A DNA stretch of 8,971 bases from NCBI GenBank assembly GCA_030668065.1, contig DAOUUS010000048.1, positions 1 to 8,971 on the forward strand, in the 5' to 3' direction. Shown one piece after another: positions 1 through 6,315 of the stretch. The notes beneath the pieces were generated by a model. That model was not told the DNA's origin. It worked only from the letters and a program-made list of their open reading frames with translations, and ran no database searches. The first letter of the stretch is position 1. The number at the start of each line of letters is the position of its first letter. Made by a program: the position numbers and the translations under genes. The DNA comes from Candidatus Methanophagales archaeon (GTDB lineage: Archaea > Halobacteriota > Syntropharchaeia > Alkanophagales > Methanospirareceae).

Positions 1-1
1 A

Positions 2-2341
2 ACATTCGAGATGATGGGTCATCACGCATTCAATAAACGCGGTGTGGAAGAGCTTTACTGGAAGAACGATACCGTACGGTACTGCGATGAATATCTGAAG
101 CAACTGGGTGTGGACATGGACAGTGTAACGTATAAAGAAGCTCCGTGGATGGGCGGCGGAAACGCAGGACCGTGCCTTGAAGTGGTCACCGGCGGCTTGG
201 AACTCGCGACACTCGTCTTTATGGACTTAGAACTAACACAAAACGGCGGTGAGACGAACATAGAAGGGCAATGGTACAAGAAGATGGACACCTACATCGT
301 GGACACGGGCTACGGCCTAGAACGATTTGTATGGGCATCAAAAGGTACACCCACGGTGTATGATGCGATATTTCCGGAAATGATACACGAGTTGCTGACC
401 CTTGCCGGCCGTGAGCATCCGCTGGAAACTCATAGGGAACAGTTAATGGATATAGCGCGATTGTCCGGTGTTATGAAGAAGAAAGAGATAGCGAAGAAGT
501 TGAACATGACCCCCTACTTCGTTAAAACAGTAATAGAACCGATAGAGTCCGTTTATGCTGTTGCAGACCACACGAGATGCTTAGCTTTCATGATTGCGGA
601 TGGTATCGTACCATCAAACGCGAAGGAGGGCTATCTGGCAAGGCTGGTTATACGGCGATCTTTCAGGATGTTGAAAACATTAACAATTGATACGCCTCTT
701 GAAGAACTCGTCATTTCGCATATAAAGTTAATGCGGAATTCGTTCCCTGAACTAGAACAGTATGTTGATAGAATCAGCGAAATTCTATCATTGGAGAAAA
801 CCCGGTACGAGGAGACACTGATAAAAGGCGAAAGGATCGCGAAGCAAAAGCTAAAGGAGTATAGAGCAATAGGCAAAATGCCTCTTGATGCCTCGATAAA
901 TATATATGACACTCATGGCATACCACCGGAAGTAGTAGTTGAGATTGCATCCGAGTCAGGTGATGGCGTAGCTGTAGATATACCGGATGACTTCTATTCG
1001 CAAGTTGCAAAGATGCACGCCGAGGAGAAGAAGGGCGAGATAGATCCGGTTGTGGTGAGCCAGAAAGAGCGAACGAAAACGTTACCGAAGACGTTGAAAT
1101 TGTATTATGATAAGCCTACGGAGATCGAATTTGAAGCTACCGTGCTGGATACTTTTGATGACTTTATCGTGCTGGACAAAACGCTATTTTATCCCGAAGG
1201 TGGCGGGCAACCCGCAGATACTGGAGTTTTGACTACTTTTGCGGGGTCTGCCGGTACCGAGCTAAGAGTAGAGGACGTCTTGAGTGTGGACGGTGTGATC
1301 CTGCATAAGGTCGCAGGAGCGGCAAATAGCATTGATAAAGGTGCTTTAGTGCGTGGGAAAATAGATTACCAGAGGCGGATGGCACATGCCCGGCATCATT
1401 CCGCTACACATATCGTGCTATGGGCAGCACGATCTGTATTGGGTGGTCATGTATGGCAAGCGGGTGCGCAAAAGGGAGAAGATAGGTCCCGGATTGATAT
1501 AACGCATTTCAAACGAATATCACGCGAAGAAAGAAGTGAGATAGAAATGCTCGCTAATAAAATGGTCATGCGTGATGAGGTAATAGGCGTGCATATAGAA
1601 GAAAAAAACGAGGCGGAGAAGAAATATGGCTTTTGCCTTTATCAGGGTGGCGTGCCTGCGAGTAAAGAGATAAGGATTGTGCAAATAGGTGCGGGTGAGG
1701 ACGTGCAAGCATGTGCGGGGACGCACTGTTCAAAGACGGGTGAGGTTGGACCGATAAAATTGTTGCGTACCGAGCGAATACAGGATGGTATCGAACGGTT
1801 GTGGTATTCCGCGGGAGAAGCCGCGGTTAGAGCGATACAAGCACGCGAAGAGCTGATAGCTAAATCGGCTGCGGTTTTGAGGGTACCGCAAGAAAAGTTA
1901 CCGGCAACTGTGGAGCGGTTCTTTGACGAGTGGAAACAGTTGAAGAAGGATAACGAAAGGTTGCGCGAGGAGCTAGCGGAGTTACGTGAGGGGTGGTTGA
2001 AAGGACGTGCAAAAACTATAAACGGTATGAATGTGATTGCCGAAGTTTTGCAGGATGCCGATACGAAAGGGCTGTTGAAAATAGCGGCTCAGCTTGCAGA
2101 AGCGGAATTCTTAACGATATTGATGAGCAAACAGGATAATCATGTATCGGTCGTATCCTCGGTTCCTGCTATTCATAAGACACGTATAAGCGCGTCCGTG
2201 GTGGTAAAACGAGTGTGTGAAGTGCTTGGTGGCGGCGGTGGTGGCACACCTGAGATAGCACAAGGTGGCGGTGAAAAAGTAGCCAATATAGAAGAAGCGT
2301 TATTAGCCGGGTTGCGTGTAGTGGAAGAGGAAAGTTTATAA
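2..2341 (+). CDS. alaS: Alanyl-tRNA synthetase, archaeal type (5' end outside window)
   Basis: Cytoplasmic class II enzyme that charges tRNA-Ala with alanine and hydrolyses mischarged Ser/Gly-tRNA-Ala. The frame is open to the left edge and begins inside the catalytic core (TFEMMGHHAFN, motif 2 region), so the N-terminal ~130 residues lie outside; the ATG at 11 is internal. Residue numbers here count from that ATG. The substrate-pocket segment GGGNAGPCLEV is archaeal in style, and class II motif 3 is GYGLER at about 100-105. The helical tRNA-recognition region contains ADHTRCLAFMIADG. The editing domain carries HSATH (H463, H467) and CAGTH (C568, H572), the four zinc ligands, all intact. A coiled-coil-like linker at ~630-670 precedes the C-terminal DHHA1/C-Ala domain with its glycine run (GGGGGGTPEIAQGGG). 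There are no internal stops or frame breaks. A TrkA-type gene follows 27 bases downstream and is probably co-transcribed. The identification is secure. Confidence 0.97.
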   Translation, partial: TFEMMGHHAFNKRGVEELYWKNDTVRYCDEYLKQLGVDMDSVTYKEAPWMGGGNAGPCLEVVTGGLELATLVFMDLELTQNGGETNIEGQWYKKMDTYIVDTGYGLERFVWASKGTPTVYDAIFPEMIHELLTLAGREHPLETHREQLMDIARLSGVMKKKEIAKKLNMTPYFVKTVIEPIESVYAVADHTRCLAFMIADGIVPSNAKEGYLARLVIRRSFRMLKTLTIDTPLEELVISHIKLMRNSFPELEQYVDRISEILSLEKTRYEETLIKGERIAKQKLKEYRAIGKMPLDASINIYDTHGIPPEVVVEIASESGDGVAVDIPDDFYSQVAKMHAEEKKGEIDPVVVSQKERTKTLPKTLKLYYDKPTEIEFEATVLDTFDDFIVLDKTLFYPEGGGQPADTGVLTTFAGSAGTELRVEDVLSVDGVILHKVAGAANSIDKGALVRGKIDYQRRMAHARHHSATHIVLWAARSVLGGHVWQAGAQKGEDRSRIDITHFKRISREERSEIEMLANKMVMRDEVIGVHIEEKNEAEKKYGFCLYQGGVPASKEIRIVQIGAGEDVQACAGTHCSKTGEVGPIKLLRTERIQDGIERLWYSAGEAAVRAIQAREELIAKSAAVLRVPQEKLPATVERFFDEWKQLKKDNERLREELAELREGWLKGRAKTINGMNVIAEVLQDADTKGLLKIAAQLAEAEFLTILMSKQDNHVSVVSSVPAIHKTRISASVVVKRVCEVLGGGGGGTPEIAQGGGEKVANIEEALLAGLRVVEEESL

Positions 2342-2368
2342 AGGAGATATAGTAACCTTAACAGAGTA

Positions 2369-3019
2369 ATGTATCTGATAATAGTAGGGTTAGGAGGAAT
2401 AGGCAAAAACTTAGTTGATATAGCATCGAAAGATAAGAATGACGTGGTTGTCATAGACGAGGACGAGAAGAGATGCCGAGAGGTAGCGTCAAAATACGAT
2501 GCTCTAACGATAGTTGGCGATGCCACCGAGAAGTCAACCCTGGAAGAAGCAGAAGCGAGCCGAGCGCACGCGCTTATTGCCACTACTTCTGATGACGCTG
2601 CGAATTTGATGATGGCACTAACGGCGAAGGGGCTGGGCACGAAGAAGGCGGTTGCGGTAGTAAACCAGGAAGAGCATGTAGAGATGTTCAAGGAGGCGGG
2701 CGTCTATCTGTTTGAAAATCCGGATATGACCGTTGCGAGTCATCTGTATTTTTCGGTGAAACGACCGAAGATAAAAGATTTCCTTACGGTAAGTGGCGGA
2801 AAGGCGGAGATATTTGAGGTGATAGTCACGGATAAATCCAGAACCGTGGGTAAGAAGCTGTCGAAGTTACGTATAAAGCTGGGGATAGTAGTTGCAATAG
2901 AGCGAAATGGTGATATAATACTGCCAATGGGCGATACGATATTCGAACTACATGACCTCGTGACCATATTTGCGAAGACGCAGAATGTGGATAAGATAAG
3001 TCAGCTTTTTGCGCCTTAA
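2369..3019 (+). CDS. trkA: TrkA-type NAD-binding regulatory protein of K+ transport (RCK domain)
   Basis: Predicted cytoplasmic regulatory subunit that binds NAD(H) or a nucleotide and gates a membrane K+ transporter or channel (TrkH/KtrB or a K+ channel). It is 216 residues long, the usual size of a single-RCK archaeal TrkA. Residues 1-~125 are the Rossmann TrkA-N domain, with the glycine motif G7-L-G9-G10-I-G12, the acidic D30 at the end of strand 2 that contacts the ribose, and GDAT at 50-53. Residues ~134-216 form the RCK-C (TrkA-C) ligand-sensing domain (VGKKLSKLRI, DLVTIFA). There is no membrane segment. The ATG at 2369 immediately precedes the first beta strand. The only purine-rich ribosome-site match (AAGGAG, 2341-2346) overlaps the alaS stop and sits 22 bases upstream, further than usual, so translation may be coupled to alaS. 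No transporter partner gene is in the window. The family call is firm, the in vivo partner unknown. Confidence 0.92.
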   Translation: MYLIIVGLGGIGKNLVDIASKDKNDVVVIDEDEKRCREVASKYDALTIVGDATEKSTLEEAEASRAHALIATTSDDAANLMMALTAKGLGTKKAVAVVNQEEHVEMFKEAGVYLFENPDMTVASHLYFSVKRPKIKDFLTVSGGKAEIFEVIVTDKSRTVGKKLSKLRIKLGIVVAIERNGDIILPMGDTIFELHDLVTIFAKTQNVDKISQLFAP

Positions 3020-3130
3020 ACCTTATAGCCTGTTCGGGCTTATGCAGCAGGAATTAAAATTCTGTTCAAAAGTACTTCTTTGTTTAGATTGTGTGGCGCA
3101 ATGAAGGCGTTGCTACAAGGGAAAAATATT
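3020..3130 (+). other. Intergenic region between trkA-type and dgt-like genes
   Basis: This 111-base gap holds a short hairpin just after the trkA stop (AGCC 3027-3030 with GGCT 3037-3040) with no U-run, and a near-palindrome GAATTAAAATTC at 3051-3062 whose AT-rich centre could serve as a TATA-like element for the downstream gene. Three in-frame starts for the next gene lie at 3080 (TTG), 3101 (ATG) and 3131 (ATG). Nothing else is evident. Functional roles are inferred only. Confidence 0.3.
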
Positions 3131-4285
3131 ATGAAGCGAAATGTGCTTCCGGATGAAGTCTATAAGAAGCGGTTTAAACCAAAAGCAGAAGATGTGCGTG
3201 GTACATTCTTCCGTGACCAAACAGCGATAATACATTCCTTACCGTTCAGGCGATTGAAAAGAAAGACACAGGTCTTTTTTGCGCCGGATAACGACCATAT
3301 TTGTACCAGAATCGAACACGCATTTCATGTATTCACTAACTCAACCACGATTTCTAAAGGCTTAATCGGTAAGGGCTGGGAATTAGATCTAGAGATGGTA
3401 CAGGCAATTGCATTGGGGCATGACGTAGGACATGCACCATTTGGGCATGCGGGCGAAGAGATATTAGACGAGCTAGTAAAAAAAGAATCCACGGTAATGC
3501 ACGGTTTTCATCACGAGATTAATAGCCTTCGCGCGGTAGATTATGTGTCAGAACGAGGCGATGGCTTAAAATTGACCTTTGGTGTACGAGATGGAATAGT
3601 TAGCCATTGTGGTGAAGATTTAGAGGTTAAACAGTTTATTGAACCTGTCTGGGAAGTTAAGAAGTTAGAAGAGATACAGGAATTAGATAAACATCCCGCT
3701 TCGTATGAGGGCTGTATTGTTAGAGTAGCAGATAAAATATCGTCTTTAGGCAGAGACATGGAAGATGCACTTGAGCTGAAAGTAGTAAAAGCCACGGAAA
3801 TACCGGACGATACGTTGACCTATCTCGGAATTGCAGCTTCTGATGCCGAAAACCAATTCAATCGAGCTCTTTTAAATAGGATAATATATGATATTATAGA
3901 TACCACCGATAGTACCGAAAAAGTAGGCGTGTCAGATGAAGGTTACGAATTCATAACGAAGTTTAATGAATTCTCAAAGAGAAGCATCTATGAAGCAGAA
4001 AAGGTAAACAATTATAAATACTATGTAGGGGTAATAATTCATAATCTTTACGAATCGTTATCGGATTTATTAGATAAACACGAATTTAAGATCGAGTCAT
4101 ATACAAATAACTTTATTCGGTCATATCGCGACTTCGGCGAGTTTTTAAGTGCGTATAAAGACTTTTACATCGCGGTAGGCACAGACAAAACGCAGATATT
4201 GGCTGATTTCATTTCCGGTATGTCCGATAATTATGCAATACGATTCTCCAAGGACATCACAATACCAAAAACGGTATTTAAATAG
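3131..4285 (+). CDS. dgt: Dgt-like HD-domain deoxynucleoside triphosphate triphosphohydrolase
   Basis: Predicted cytosolic metal-dependent enzyme that removes triphosphate from dGTP or other dNTPs and so lowers dNTP pools. From the ATG at 3131 it has 384 residues. Family hallmarks are FRDQTAIIHSLPFRRLKRKTQVF (about 27-49, shown here as a family signature with an RRL-K-KTQVF core), the HD metal site H63, H97-D98 within GHDVGHAPFGHAGE, and the last ligand D201 in RVADKI. The motif HHEINSLRAV at ~127-136 is also typical. The C-terminal ~180 residues are the less conserved HD-associated helical region. I prefer the start at 3131 because AAGGG (3117-3121) lies 9 bases upstream. ATG 3101 and TTG 3080 are in frame but lack a ribosome site and would add 10 or 17 residues of unmatched sequence. 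The 3' half is markedly AT-rich (several 60-base lines at 27-30 % GC). Substrate preference cannot be read from sequence, and the family is patchy in archaea. Confidence 0.9.
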   Translation: MKRNVLPDEVYKKRFKPKAEDVRGTFFRDQTAIIHSLPFRRLKRKTQVFFAPDNDHICTRIEHAFHVFTNSTTISKGLIGKGWELDLEMVQAIALGHDVGHAPFGHAGEEILDELVKKESTVMHGFHHEINSLRAVDYVSERGDGLKLTFGVRDGIVSHCGEDLEVKQFIEPVWEVKKLEEIQELDKHPASYEGCIVRVADKISSLGRDMEDALELKVVKATEIPDDTLTYLGIAASDAENQFNRALLNRIIYDIIDTTDSTEKVGVSDEGYEFITKFNEFSKRSIYEAEKVNNYKYYVGVIIHNLYESLSDLLDKHEFKIESYTNNFIRSYRDFGEFLSAYKDFYIAVGTDKTQILADFISGMSDNYAIRFSKDITIPKTVFK

Positions 4286-4303
4286 AATCAACGAATACTT
4301 GCG

Positions 4304-4322
4304 GTGGTTCAGCATTTACCAC
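4304..4322. terminator. Weak hairpin in the dgt/ribH convergent gap
   Basis: GTGGT (4304-4308) pairs with ACCAC (4318-4322) around a 9-base loop, 19 bases after the dgt-like stop. No clear U-run follows on the plus strand. It may help end the dgt-like transcript, but this is only positional inference. Confidence 0.25.
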
Positions 4323-4337
4323 AACTAAAAGATCGCA

Positions 4338-4357
4338 GGGGGGGGGGATTCGACCCC
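4338..4357. repeat. Run of ten G with GGGG-ATTCGA-CCCC hairpin between convergent genes
   Basis: Ten consecutive G (4338-4347) are followed by ATTCGA and CCCC (4354-4357). This forms a GC-only four-base-pair stem with a six-base loop, able to slip along the G run. It lies between the 3' ends of the dgt-like gene and ribH, so it could act as a pause or terminator for either. On the minus strand the loop reads TCGAAT, resembling a tRNA T-arm one base too short. No other tRNA arm is recognisable around it. Confidence 0.45.
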
Positions 4358-4381
4358 GGAAATCTGCCATACAACAACCGC

Positions 4382-4810
4382 TTATTTGAAGTCCTTCATC
4401 AGCTTAACCATCTTTACTGCTGCTTCCACAGCACGTTTTGCATAATCTATACGCTCTTGCGCTTCTAACCGCGTCATCCCGGGTCCGGATACGCCCAAAG
4501 CCACCGGTTTTTTATAATCCAGGGAAAGGTCCATTATCTTCCGCGTGAGCTGTGCCGCGATTATTTCGTCATGCTTCGTTGCTCCTTCTATTACACAACC
4601 CAGGGTAACTACGGCATCTACTTCTTCATCGTTTAGCATCTCCTTCACAGCTAAAGGCATGTCAAAGGTACCCGGTGTGTATAAAGTACGAGAAACTTTT
4701 GCACCGAGGAACTCCGCGTGCTCTTTTCCCAGTATCTCCATCTGATACGTAATGTCCCGGTGAAACTCGGACACGACAAACCCCAGCGTTATCTCTTCTT
4801 CTTTTGTCAT
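4382..4810 (-). CDS. ribH: 6,7-dimethyl-8-ribityllumazine synthase
   Basis: Penultimate enzyme of riboflavin biosynthesis: it condenses 5-amino-6-ribitylaminouracil with 3,4-dihydroxy-2-butanone 4-phosphate to give ribityllumazine, in the cytosol as an oligomeric shell or pentamer. It has 142 residues, normal for archaeal RibH. Visible motifs are SEFHRD (14-19, substrate-stacking Phe16), PGTFDMP (46-52), GCVIEGATKHDEI (71-83) with H80 in the place of the catalytic histidine, and SGPGMTRLEA (108-117) with R114 in the phosphate-binding position. All key positions are present. The ATG at 4810 is chosen because AAAAAGGAG ends six bases upstream. An in-frame TTG two codons earlier (4816) directly abuts the GGAG and is an unlikely start. 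No other rib gene is adjacent. It converges on the dgt-like gene and diverges from the livF remnant. Confidence 0.95.
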   Translation of the reverse strand: MTKEEEITLGFVVSEFHRDITYQMEILGKEHAEFLGAKVSRTLYTPGTFDMPLAVKEMLNDEEVDAVVTLGCVIEGATKHDEIIAAQLTRKIMDLSLDYKKPVALGVSGPGMTRLEAQERIDYAKRAVEAAVKMVKLMKDFK

Positions 4811-4816
4811 CTTCAA

Positions 4817-4825
4817 CTCCTTTTT
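4817..4825 (-). promoter_or_regulatory. ribH ribosome binding site
   Basis: On the minus strand AAAAAGGAG is followed by six bases (TTGAAG) and the ATG at 4810. This spacing decides the ATG over the in-frame TTG at 4816. Confidence 0.75.
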
Positions 4826-4833
4826 GTACTACG

Positions 4834-4862
4834 TTTTATAACAAAAACCTTTCTTTAAAAAG
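4834..4862 (-). promoter_or_regulatory. Candidate ribH TATA elements
   Basis: Two minus-strand AT boxes lie upstream of ribH: TTATAAAAC around 4842-4833 and TTTTTAAAG around 4862-4854. A start ~26 bases from the first would fall almost at the ATG and exclude the ribosome site. The second would give a ~20-base leader containing it. Which one is used is not decidable from sequence. Confidence 0.4.
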
Positions 4863-4874
4863 ATTCTTTTAGTT

Positions 4875-4889
4875 TTAGTCAAGAACTAA
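4875..4889. promoter_or_regulatory. Palindrome TTAGT-N5-ACTAA upstream of ribH
   Basis: A perfect 5-5-5 inverted repeat (TTAGT 4875-4879, ACTAA 4885-4889) sits just upstream of the ribH TATA candidates, where an operator or activator site would be expected. Its right arm also contains the TAA that closes the livF remnant's frame on the left. The role is inferred from position. Confidence 0.3.
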
Positions 4890-4943
4890 TATACATCACA
4901 TACAATAAAAAATACGAAAACCAAAAGGTCTATTGATAACGTT

Positions 4944-5432
4944 TTATTCGGATTAAAGAAAGGGATAGGCTATGTACCGCAGGAGCAAAACGTGTTTACT
5001 TCGCTTACTGTGTGGGAGAACCTCGAGATGGGTACTTTTATCCAGCGGGATAGATTTGAGGCAGGGCTTGAAGAGGTCTTGACTATATTCCCGGAGTTGA
5101 AGGCTAAACGCGAGCAGAAGGTAGGCACTATGAGCGGTGGCGAGCAGAAGATGGTGGCAATCGGTAGGGCACTAATACTGATGCCCACGCTCTTGTTGCT
5201 TGACGAACCGTCCAGTGGGCTCTCGCCTAAACTCCGTGAGTTGGTATTCAAAAAAATCGTGGACATCAATGAACTTGGGACTTCGCTTATAATCGTGGAA
5301 CAAAACGCGCGGATGGCGTTAGCCGTGAGTCACCGCGGTTACGTGCTGGAAATGGGTAAGAACAGGTTTGAAGGCGAAGCGAAAAGTTTACTTACGAATG
5401 ACGAAGTGAAGACACTTTATCTTGGCGGATAG
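4944..5432 (+). pseudogene. livF: 5'-truncated LivF-type branched-chain amino acid ABC transporter ATPase
   Basis: Carboxyl-terminal two-thirds of a high-affinity branched-chain amino acid (or related) ABC transporter ATPase. Family-like sequence begins near 4944 (LFGLKKGIGYVPQ), includes the Q-loop Gln at 4980-4982, TSLTVWENLEMG, the ABC signature MSGGEQ (5130-5147), Walker B LLLLDEP with D at 5202 and E at 5205, the SGLSP D-loop and the LivF-style VEQNA switch, and ends normally at LYLGG. About 162 residues remain of the usual ~235. Walker A (GxxGxGKST) is absent from every frame upstream, and the open frame closes at TAA 4887-4889. A GTG at 4992 with AGGAG six bases before it could still start a 146-residue product lacking Walker A and the Q-loop. 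Such a product could not bind ATP normally. The remnant has no internal stops, so truncation looks recent or the fragment is retained. No permease or binding-protein gene is nearby. Confidence 0.8.
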
Positions 5433-5455
5433 ATGCGGACTTATTTGTACAGTGT

Positions 5456-6133
5456 TTAGTGCAGCATCCAAACCACGTTTCCGCCTTCTTCTTTGCGTTT
5501 TATCTTGCCGTGGAACTCCATATTCGACAATACCTCTTTTAGAAGATGATACGGTATGTATAGGTCAAACTCATCTTTCATAGCTGTTATTATTTCCGCC
5601 AGCTCCATACCATTAGTGTTTGCAATCACCTTTTCCAGTAGATCCATTACGTCCTCATGGATGCTCCAGGGATATATCACCCACTTCCAGTTTTTTATAA
5701 GCTCGCCGTAGTAATCGGGCACGAACGTGGAAGAAGTTTTATGCTGCAAAACCGCTGTCTTTACCTCACCCGCACCCAAGGATTGCACATACTCAACAAC
5801 AAATTTTATGCTGTCTCCGGTATCGGTTACGTCATCCGCAATCAGCACTCGTTTCGATTGCAGTTTCGCTATTGCCGCATCATCAAACCCGTATTTCAGT
5901 TCCGCGGCACCGGTAATCGTGGCTGTTACGCCCCAGTGCTCCATCTTCAAGCTCAGTAAATCTTTGAGTAAGAATAAGTCGCAGAGTACACGTGCTAAAT
6001 ACCAGCCGCCTCTTGCTACACCTACTATCACTTCCGGCTTGAATCCCGTTGCATTTATCTTCTCGGTTATATCGCGGCAAAGGTCATAGGCATAGTTCCA
6101 GTCAACTACAACACAGCTAAATTTTTCGCGCAT
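5456..6133 (-). CDS. Phosphoribosyltransferase-domain protein (purine-salvage type, COG2236-like)
   Basis: Predicted cytosolic PRTase that would transfer phosphoribose from PRPP to a nucleobase, most like archaeal hypoxanthine/xanthine-guanine enzymes. It has 225 residues. The pyrophosphate-loop region is GVARGGWYLARVLCDLF (38-54). The PRPP-binding signature VLIADDVTDTGDSI (96-109) has the two acidic residues D100-D101 followed by the TDTGDS loop. The segment from ~130 to 156 (KTSSTFVPDYYGE then WKWVIYPW) is characteristic of this archaeal/bacterial subgroup and probably forms the base-binding hood. Residues ~165-225 extend beyond the minimal PRTase fold and look like a small winged-helix module ending in VVWMLH. 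The ATG at 6133 has no good ribosome site, and a TATA-like box about 28 bases upstream suggests a nearly leaderless mRNA. It converges with the livF remnant, with 23 bases between stops. The base specificity is not determined. Confidence 0.88.
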   Translation of the reverse strand: MREKFSCVVVDWNYAYDLCRDITEKINATGFKPEVIVGVARGGWYLARVLCDLFLLKDLLSLKMEHWGVTATITGAAELKYGFDDAAIAKLQSKRVLIADDVTDTGDSIKFVVEYVQSLGAGEVKTAVLQHKTSSTFVPDYYGELIKNWKWVIYPWSIHEDVMDLLEKVIANTNGMELAEIITAMKDEFDLYIPYHLLKEVLSNMEFHGKIKRKEEGGNVVWMLH

Positions 6134-6156
6134 GTACTTATATCTCGTATTTAATT

Positions 6157-6165
6157 CTAATAAAA
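6157..6165 (-). promoter_or_regulatory. Candidate TATA box of the phosphoribosyltransferase gene
   Basis: Minus-strand TTTTATTAG is centred ~28 bases before the ATG at 6133. With the usual archaeal TATA-to-start distance this places transcription initiation within a few bases of the ATG, consistent with the absence of a ribosome site. Confidence 0.4.
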
Positions 6166-6272
6166 GGTTGTAGTTGTATAGCTTTGGGGTGCAGGACTAT
6201 GAGCTATGGCAGATTCGACCGTGTTTATGAAATTGTCGAGTGCTCAAGCTAATTCTTCTGGTCTCAGGTGGG

Positions 6273-6304
6273 AAAAATAAAAAAGGATTGGGAAAATCCA
6301 ATCC
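6273..6304 (-). terminator. Hairpin-plus-U terminator of the PEF-CTERM gene
   Basis: Read on the minus strand, GGATTGG pairs perfectly with CCAATCC (plus-strand arms 6285-6291 and 6298-6304) around a six-base loop and is followed by TTTTTTATTTTT. It starts 11 bases after the PEF-CTERM stop. This is the clearest terminator in the window and marks a transcript end separating this gene from the phosphoribosyltransferase gene. Confidence 0.85.
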
Positions 6305-6315
6305 CATGCGTTTTT

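Noticed and set aside
1520..1726. Leftward 68-residue frame inside alaS
   Set aside because: It lies antisense to the conserved editing domain and its composition is what the reverse of alaS codons would give. There is no family resemblance.
3080..3130. Earlier starts of the dgt-like gene at TTG 3080 or ATG 3101
   Set aside because: No ribosome site precedes either and the added residues do not resemble the family. ATG 3131 has AAGGG at good spacing. ATG 3101 is not fully excluded.
4331..4381. A complete tRNA gene on the minus strand with T-loop TCGAAT
   Set aside because: The loop is six bases instead of seven, the acceptor and anticodon arms cannot be folded, and ribH coding sequence begins immediately beside it.
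4817..4943. Missing 5' part of livF, frameshifted, with Walker A in another frame
   Set aside because: I read the upstream bases in all three forward frames. They are AT-rich non-coding sequence with stops and no glycine-rich GKS/T motif.
6134..6272. Small gene or RNA in the gap between the phosphoribosyltransferase and PEF-CTERM genes
   Set aside because: No supported frame or stable structured RNA apart from the phosphoribosyltransferase promoter and the neighbouring terminator. GATTCGACC also occurs at 4347-4355, but nine bases is within chance.
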